Positions 56,713-64,000 of a stretch of 64,000 nt of DNA are shown here, piece by piece (the first letter of the stretch is position 1; each line of letters opens with the position of its first letter). A program made the position numbers and the translations under genes. Source of the DNA: Piscinibacter caeni (GTDB lineage Bacteria; Pseudomonadota; Gammaproteobacteria; Burkholderiales; Burkholderiaceae_C); assembly GCA_003265685.1 (NCBI GenBank), contig QJOU01000014.1:1-64000 (forward strand). Reading direction: 5' to 3'. The notes under the pieces are model-generated. The model was not told the DNA's origin. It saw only the letters and a program-made list of their open reading frames with translations, and made no database searches.

Positions 56713-57447
56713 ATGACGCGCCACCGCCTGCTCGCCGCCGCCACCTTGCTGTTCGCCCTGGCCCTGCTGCTGCACGGGCCGATCCCGCAGTGGAGCAGCT
56801 ACCACGAGTTCGCCGACCGGCGCACCTGGCTCGGCGTGCCGAACGCGGCCGACGTGCTGAGCAACCTGCCCTTCCTGCTGATCGGCGCCTGGGCCTGGGC
56901 CGCGCTGCGCGATGCCCCCTGGCGCCTGTTCGCGCTGGCGATCGGTGCCACTGCCTTCGGCTCGGCCGGCTACCACTGGGCGCCGGACAACGCCTCGCTG
57001 GTGTTCGACCGCGTGCCGATCGCGGCGGCGTGCGCGCTGCTGGCCTGCCTGTTCCTGGCCGAGCGCGTCGATCCGCGCTGGGCCCGCCCCGCCGTGCTGG
57101 GGGCGGCGCTGCTCGCGGGGGCAGCGTCGGTGCTGCTGTGGTGGCTGAGCGAGCAGGCCGGCCGGGGTGACCTGCGTGCCTACCTGTTCGTGCAGTTCCT
57201 GCCGATGGTGCTGGTGGTGGCCGGCCTGGCGCTGCGTCTGCGCCCGTTGACCGGCCGCGGGGTGAGCGATGCCGCCTGGTGGACGACGCTGGCACTCTAC
57301 GCCGCGGCCAAGGCCTTCGAGCTGGCCGACCAGGCGGTACTGCACGCCAGCGGCGGCGTCAGCGGCCACACGCTGAAGCACCTGCTGGCCGCCGCGGCAG
57401 CCGCCTGGCTGCTGCGTGCGGCGATCAGGAGCGGTAGTCCGCGTTGA
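56713..57447 (+). CDS. Alkaline ceramidase-like (CREST superfamily) membrane hydrolase
   Basis: A 244-residue protein with about seven hydrophobic helices. Conserved residues of the ceramidase/CREST membrane hydrolases are visible: an early acidic/histidine stretch [49 protein letters not shown] with His and Asp, and [11 protein letters not shown] near the C-terminus. In such enzymes these form a zinc site that cleaves an amide or lipid. ATG 56713 is chosen; ATG 56704 adds three residues. Its 3' end overlaps argJ by 23 nt on the opposite strand. The substrate is unknown. Confidence 0.72.
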   Translation: MTRHRLLAAATLLFALALLLHGPIPQWSSYHEFADRRTWLGVPNAADVLSNLPFLLIGAWAWAALRDAPWRLFALAIGATAFGSAGYHWAPDNASLVFDRVPIAAACALLACLFLAERVDPRWARPAVLGAALLAGAASVLLWWLSEQAGRGDLRAYLFVQFLPMVLVVAGLALRLRPLTGRGVSDAAWWTTLALYAAAKAFELADQAVLHASGGVSGHTLKHLLAAAAAAWLLRAAIRSGSPR

Positions 57448-58654
57448 TCTTCACGTAGTCGTACGAGAAGTCGCAGGTCCACACGGTGGCGTGGGCCGGG
57501 CCGCGGTTCAGGTCGATCTTCACCGTCATCTCGGCCTGCTTCATCACCCGCGCGCCGTCTTCCTCGCGGTACTCCGGCCGGCGCCCGCCGCGATGCACGA
57601 CGTGCACGTCGTCGAGGAACAGGTCGATCTGCGACTGGTCGAGGTCGGCAATGCCCGCGTAGCCCACCGCCGCGAGGATGCGGCCGAGGTTCGGGTCGCT
57701 CGCGAAGAACGCCGTTTTGACCAGCGGCGAATGCGCGATGGCATAGGCCGCCAGGCGGCACTCTTCCTTGGTCCGCCCGCCGTCGACGCGCACGGTGATG
57801 AACTTGGTGGCGCCCTCGCCGTCGCGCACGATGGCCTGGGCGAGCTGCTGCGCCACCTCGATCAGCGCGGCGCGAAAGGCCGCGCCGTCGTTCGATTCCG
57901 CCTGGGTGATGGGCGCGTGGCCGGCCTGCTGCGTGGCGATCAGCACGAACGAGTCGTTGGTCGAGGTGTCGCCGTCGATCGTGATGCGGTTGAACGAGCG
58001 GTCGGCTGCCTCGCGCACCAGTTCCTGCATCAGCGCCGGGGCGATCACCGCGTCGGTGGCGATGAAGCCGAGCATGGTCGCCATGTTCGGCCGGATCATC
58101 CCCGCACCCTTGCTGATGCCGGTGAGGGTGACCGTGCGGCCGCCGATCTGCACCTGGCGCGAGGCCGCCTTGGGCACCGTGTCGGTGGTCATGATCGCCT
58201 CGGCGGCGAGCGCCCAGTTGGCCGGCTTCGCGTCGGCCAGGGCAGCGGGCAGCGCGGCCTCGATGCGCTCGCTGGGCAGCGTCTCCATGATCACGCCGGT
58301 GGAAAAGGGCAGCACCTGTTGCGGTGCGACGCCCATCAGCCTGCCGAGCGCCGCGCAGGTGGAACGGGCACGCGCCAGGCCGTCCGCCCCGGTGCCGGCG
58401 TTGGCGTTGCCGGTGTTGACGACGATCGCGCGGATGCCCTGGCCCGCCGCCAGGTGCTCGCGGCACACCTGCACCGGCGCGGCGCAGAAGCGGTTCTGCG
58501 TGAACACGCCCGCCACGGCGCTGCCCTCGGCGAGCCTGACGACCAGCAGGTCGCGCCGATTCGCCTTGCGCACGCCGGCCATCGCGATGCCGAGCTCGAC
58601 GCCGGCGACGGGGTGCAGATCGGCAGGGTTCGGGGCCGACAGGTTCACCGGCAT
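57425..58654 (-). CDS. argJ: Bifunctional glutamate N-acetyltransferase / amino-acid N-acetyltransferase
   Basis: A 409-residue enzyme of arginine biosynthesis. It transfers acetyl from N-acetylornithine to glutamate and in many bacteria also uses acetyl-CoA. The self-cleavage site is seen in [16 protein letters not shown], where the threonine of MATML becomes the catalytic N-terminal residue of the beta subunit. Further motifs are [14 protein letters not shown] and [16 protein letters not shown]. Length is standard. It follows secA on the same strand (gap 27 nt), an order shared by many Burkholderiales. The 3' end overlaps the convergent ceramidase-like gene. Confidence 0.94.
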   Translation of the reverse strand: MPVNLSAPNPADLHPVAGVELGIAMAGVRKANRRDLLVVRLAEGSAVAGVFTQNRFCAAPVQVCREHLAAGQGIRAIVVNTGNANAGTGADGLARARSTCAALGRLMGVAPQQVLPFSTGVIMETLPSERIEAALPAALADAKPANWALAAEAIMTTDTVPKAASRQVQIGGRTVTLTGISKGAGMIRPNMATMLGFIATDAVIAPALMQELVREAADRSFNRITIDGDTSTNDSFVLIATQQAGHAPITQAESNDGAAFRAALIEVAQQLAQAIVRDGEGATKFITVRVDGGRTKEECRLAAYAIAHSPLVKTAFFASDPNLGRILAAVGYAGIADLDQSQIDLFLDDVHVVHRGGRRPEYREEDGARVMKQAEMTVKIDLNRGPAHATVWTCDFSYDYVKINADYRS

Positions 58655-58681
58655 GGTGCTCTCCGAGAAAGGGTCAGACGC

Positions 58682-61426
<2,745 letters not shown>

Positions 61427-61519
61427 GCGGCGACGGCAGCGGCGTTCTTCGAAGGGGGCTCGCCGGCCCCGCAGCCACCGGCCACGGCACGACGGCGCAC
61501 GTAGGTCGGCATCTGGGGT

Positions 61520-61543
61520 CGCACCTTGCCGATGCAAGGCGCG
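61520..61543 (-). other. Hairpin in the secA upstream region
   Basis: CGCACCTTGC (61520-61529) and GCAAGGCGCG (61534-61543) form a stem of about 10 bp, with one G-T pair, around the loop CGAT. It sits between the M23 stop and the secA ATG, 94 nt before the latter. No T-run follows. It may be a weak terminator or part of the secA leader. Confidence 0.4.
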
Positions 61544-61568
61544 CGGCGTTCAGCCAAAGCCTGTAAGT

Positions 61569-62552
61569 TTACTCCGCGACCGCCAGGCGCCGTTGGCGCC
61601 GCCCCGCCTTGGCCTGGGCACCCGGCTCGCCGCCGGCCAGGAACTTGGCCGGGTCCTGCGGCACGCCGTCGACCAGCACCTCGAAGTGCAGGTGCGGTCC
61701 GGTCGAGCGGCCCGTGTTGCCCACCTCGGCGATGGCCTGGCCGCGCTTGACGATGTCGCCGGCGCGCGCCAGCAGCCGCGACGCGTGCGCATAGCGGGTG
61801 ACCAGGCCGTTGCCGTGGTCGACCTCGATCATCTGGCCGTAGGCCGGATGGTGCTCGGCGTTGAGCACCACGCCGCCGGCCGCGGCCATGATCGGCGTGC
61901 CGACGTCGTTCGGGAAATCCAGCCCGGTGTGCAGCGCCGCCCGGCCGGTGAACGGGTCTTCCCGGAAGCCGAAGCCGGAGCCGATCGGCCCGGCCACCGG
62001 CGCGCTGTTCGGGATGGTCAGCGCGTGCAGGCGCGACTCCATCAGGCGCGACTCGATCAGCGTGAACAAGTCGGTGCTGCGGTCGGCGGTCTCGTCCAGC
62101 GAGTCGACGATGCCGGTCAGCTGCTCCAGCGTGGCGGCCTGCGGTGGCACGTACGGCCCGCCCTGGGCGCCGCCGGCCGACGCGGCGGTGGCCGGGCGCA
62201 ACGGTTTCAGCTCGTCCGACTTGACCCCCGCCAGCCCGGCGACGCGGTCGCCCATCGCCTCGAGCTTGACGAGCTTGGCCTGCATCTCGCCGACCTTCTG
62301 CGCCATCGCGTCGAGGTTGGCGCGCAGGAAGCGGTCGCGCTGGGCGAATTCGTCGCGCACCACCAGACGCACGATCTGGCTGACCACCGGCCAGCCTTCG
62401 CGCGCGGCCTTGAGGAAGACGAAGTGGTAGATCGCCCCGGACAGGGACATCAGCACCAGCACCAGCGCGAACAGCGCGAGCGCGGCCTGCCAGCGATTGA
62501 AATGCATCACCCGCGTGCGCGCCAGCGTGCCGTGCGTGATCATGATCTGCAT
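61569..62552 (-). CDS. M23 family (LytM/NlpD-like) peptidase
   Basis: A 327-residue envelope protein: short cytoplasmic N-terminus, one transmembrane helix (WQAALALFALVLVLMSLSGAIYHFVF), a coiled-coil region (MAQKVGEMQAKLVKLEAMGD) and a C-terminal M23 metallopeptidase domain. Zinc ligands are His and Asp in ALHTGLDFPND and the last His in HLHFEV (GPHLHFEVLVDG). It should cut peptidoglycan peptide bridges or activate amidases. ATG 62552 (or 62543). It precedes secA on the same strand and starts 15 nt from the divergent DciA-like gene. Confidence 0.88.
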   Translation of the reverse strand: MQIMITHGTLARTRVMHFNRWQAALALFALVLVLMSLSGAIYHFVFLKAAREGWPVVSQIVRLVVRDEFAQRDRFLRANLDAMAQKVGEMQAKLVKLEAMGDRVAGLAGVKSDELKPLRPATAASAGGAQGGPYVPPQAATLEQLTGIVDSLDETADRSTDLFTLIESRLMESRLHALTIPNSAPVAGPIGSGFGFREDPFTGRAALHTGLDFPNDVGTPIMAAAGGVVLNAEHHPAYGQMIEVDHGNGLVTRYAHASRLLARAGDIVKRGQAIAEVGNTGRSTGPHLHFEVLVDGVPQDPAKFLAGGEPGAQAKAGRRQRRLAVAE

Positions 62553-62567
62553 CGCTACACTCCTGTC

Positions 62568-62894
62568 GTGAGTCCCAACCACCTCAAGCCCCCTCCGCTG
62601 GTGCCGGACTCGATGCCGGTGGCGGAGGCCCTGCGTCGCAGCGCGCCGCTGGCGGCCTTGCGCGAGCGGCTGAAAGACTCGGGTGAGCGGTTCGAGGCCA
62701 TCCGGGCCAGCCTCCCCCCGGGGCTCGCGAATCAGGTCGCGCCGGGGTCGGTCGATGCCGAGGGCTGGTCTGTGCTGGCGGCCAACGCCGCGGTGGCGGC
62801 CAAGCTCCGCCAGCTCAGGCCCCGACTGGAAGCGATTCTTCAGCAGCGGGGATGGCAGGTTAGCGCAATCCGCATCAAGGTTCAAACGCCCTGA
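62568..62894 (+). CDS. DUF721/DciA-like protein
   Basis: A 108-residue protein with a GTG start at 62568. The DciA core is visible: weak N-terminal helix AALRERLKDSGERFEAIRAS, then LPPGLANQVAPGSVDAEGWSVLAANAAVAAKLRQL and the C-terminal strand VSAIRIKVQTP. DciA loads the replicative helicase in bacteria that lack DnaC. The divergent pair with an M23 peptidase and secA is the usual Burkholderiales context. Identification rests on pattern and position. Confidence 0.75.
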   Translation: MSPNHLKPPPLVPDSMPVAEALRRSAPLAALRERLKDSGERFEAIRASLPPGLANQVAPGSVDAEGWSVLAANAAVAAKLRQLRPRLEAILQQRGWQVSAIRIKVQTP

Positions 62895-62949
62895 CAGTGC
62901 GTTTCAACCCTTTCCGGCGACCCCCCGCAAGACGCGCCCGAGCGTGACA

Positions 62950-63025
62950 TGGTGCCGGCTGTCCGGATCGAACGGACGACCTTCCGCTTACAAGGCGGGT
63001 GCTCTACCAACTGAGCTAAACCGGC
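62950..63025 (-). tRNA. tRNA-Thr (anticodon TGT)
   Basis: A 76-nt tRNA with the 3' CCA encoded (62950-62952 on the plus strand as TGG). The 7-bp acceptor stem GCCGGTT/AGCCGGC, D-arm GCTC/GAGC, T-arm GTCCG/CGGAC with TTCGATC loop, and anticodon loop CTTGTAA are present. Anticodon TGT reads ACA threonine codons. The first anticodon-stem pair is a C-A mismatch. It lies 34 nt upstream of the sspB stop side, between dciA and sspB. Confidence 0.95.
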
Positions 63026-63059
63026 ACGGCGACCAAGGCGCCGAAGTATAGGCGTGCCG

Positions 63060-63560
63060 CTACTTGATGCGCTTCAGCGAGGGCCGTCCGCCGGACGGCG
63101 GCTCGGGCGGCTCCGCCGAGCCCGCTTCGTCGCCCCGTGGGCCGCCGTCGGTTACCGCCAGGTGGGGCGCGCGCGGTGCGGTGGCGGCCGCGTCGAGCGG
63201 CGCCGGCTGCATGCCCGCAGGCGCCTCGGAAGGCACCGGGAAGGCCATGCCCTGCCCGTTCTCGCGCGCGTAGATCGCGATCACGTGGTCGACCGGCACG
63301 ACGATCTCGCGCGAGACGCCGCCGAAGCGGGCCTTGAACTCGATGTAGTCGTTGCCGAGCTTGAGCGCGCTGGTGGCCTCGAAGCCGACGTTGAGCACGA
63401 TCTCGTTGTTCTTGACGTACTCCACCGGCACCTGCACCGAGCCATCGACGAACACCGCGATGTACGGGGTGAAGCCGTTGTCCGTGCACCAGTCGTGCAA
63501 CGCCCGGATCAGGTACGGGCGGGTCGAGGTGCCGGTGCCGGCGCTCGGCGGGGTGCTCAT
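63060..63560 (-). CDS. sspB: ClpXP specificity-enhancing factor SspB
   Basis: A 166-residue adaptor that delivers ssrA-tagged proteins to ClpXP. The substrate-binding fold covers RPYLIRALHDWCTDNGFTPY, VPVEYVKNNEIVLNVGFEAT and FKARFGGVSREIVVPVDHVIAIYARENG. A long, proline/alanine-rich linker follows, ending in the ClpX-binding tail GGRPSLKRIK. It is downstream of sspA on the same strand, 10 nt apart, as in E. coli. Confidence 0.92.
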   Translation of the reverse strand: MSTPPSAGTGTSTRPYLIRALHDWCTDNGFTPYIAVFVDGSVQVPVEYVKNNEIVLNVGFEATSALKLGNDYIEFKARFGGVSREIVVPVDHVIAIYARENGQGMAFPVPSEAPAGMQPAPLDAAATAPRAPHLAVTDGGPRGDEAGSAEPPEPPSGGRPSLKRIK

Positions 63561-63570
63561 GCCGGCCAGT

Positions 63571-64000
63571 CTACTTCCGCATCACCTTCTCGGAAGGCGT
63601 CAGCGCCTCGATGTAGGCGGGGCGCGAGAAGATGCGCTCGGCGTACTTCAGCAGCGGCACGGCGTTCTTCGACATGTCGATGCCGTAGTAGTCAAGGCGC
63701 CACAGCAGCGGCGCGATGGCGACGTCGAGCATCGAGAAGTCGTCGCCGAGCATGTACTTGTTCTTCACGAAGATCGGCGCGAGCATCGTCAGGCGATCCC
63801 GGATCTGCGCGCGCGCCTTCTCGAGCTGCTTGTCGGTGGGCTTGATGCCGCGCGACTCGAGGATGTTGACGTTCGAGAACAGTTCCTTCTCGAAGTTGAA
63901 CAGGAACAGCCGCACCCGGGCGCGCGCCACCGGGTCGCCCGGCATCAGCTGGGGGTGCGGGAAGCGCTCGTCGATGTACTCGTTGATGATGTGCGACTCG
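63571..64000 (-). CDS. sspA: Stringent starvation protein A (partial, 5' end outside window)
   Basis: The C-terminal 142 residues of a glutathione S-transferase-fold protein that binds RNA polymerase during starvation or acid stress. The helical domain is seen in YIDERFPHPQLMPGDPVARARVRLF-type order (segments ESHIINEYIDERFP, MPGDPVARARVRL) and in MLGDDFSMLDVAIAPLLWRLDYYGI. An ATG at 63945 is internal. The N-terminal thioredoxin-like domain lies beyond the right edge. Followed by sspB. Confidence 0.9.
   Translation of the reverse strand, partial: ESHIINEYIDERFPHPQLMPGDPVARARVRLFLFNFEKELFSNVNILESRGIKPTDKQLEKARAQIRDRLTMLAPIFVKNKYMLGDDFSMLDVAIAPLLWRLDYYGIDMSKNAVPLLKYAERIFSRPAYIEALTPSEKVMRK

Overview
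The window is a contiguous, high-GC (about 70%), gene-dense piece of a bacterial chromosome. Gene content and order point to a betaproteobacterium of the order Burkholderiales, plausibly the Rubrivivax/Leptothrix side. The clues are the arrangements fmdB-DUF502-aspS-nudB, DUF971-ubiE-Tim44 with ubiJ-ubiB, dciA | M23-secA-argJ, tRNA-Thr-sspB-sspA, a Bug-family binding protein and a 1300-residue DUF3683 oxidoreductase. The genus is inference. I found no transposase, integrase, prophage, CRISPR array or rRNA.

Layout. 1-4.2 kb: two translationally coupled amidohydrolases (the second without its metal-binding HxH), a tartrate/malate dehydrogenase and a small unknown gene. 4.2-7.0 kb: a divergent ferric-type ABC permease and ATPase around a Fur-like palindrome, with no binding protein beside them. 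7.1-11.3 kb: a CtpA-type protease, a MoeB/ThiF enzyme, a LOG-family protein and arginase. 11.3-20.0 kb: a DNA-repair island. One operon has DUF429, a ligase-associated DEXH helicase, a YkvA membrane protein and a secreted nuclease, every junction being a 4-nt overlap. A second has the MBL-fold exonuclease and ATP-dependent DNA ligase. An AsmA-like gene and a lipoprotein lie between them. 20-26.7 kb: two small lipoproteins, cardiolipin synthase, an EEP-family protein, nudB, aspS, DUF502 and fmdB. 26.8-37.8 kb: a solute symporter and the ubiquinone genes ubiB, ubiJ and ubiE, split by a plus-strand nucleotide-sugar block (galE, manC, epimerase, dehydrogenase). 37.8-45.2 kb: a flavin-split-barrel pair, one fused to GAF and winged-helix domains; a diguanylate cyclase; a Bug protein; and a subtilase ending in hexapeptide repeats. 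45.4-53.6 kb: the giant FAD/Fe-S oxidoreductase and a complete ugpBAEC transporter. 53.7-64 kb: cytochrome b561, an acetyltransferase, an MFS exporter behind a multi-hairpin leader, a ceramidase-like protein, argJ, secA, an M23 peptidase, a DciA-like protein, tRNA-Thr, sspB and the start of sspA.

How it fits together. Much of the window is housekeeping: translation, protein export, proteolysis control, ubiquinone, arginine and cofactor metabolism. The accessory content is clearest in the repair island, the sugar-nucleotide block, the split-barrel/GAF pair, the repeat-bearing subtilase and the MFS leader. Genes are very tightly packed: many same-strand neighbours overlap by ATGA or TGATG, and several convergent pairs abut with 0-7 nt between stop codons, leaving little room for intrinsic terminators.

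Limits: all calls come from reading translations and motifs by eye. No database search, structure prediction or folding calculation was run, so exact substrates, starts and RNA structures are inference where stated.
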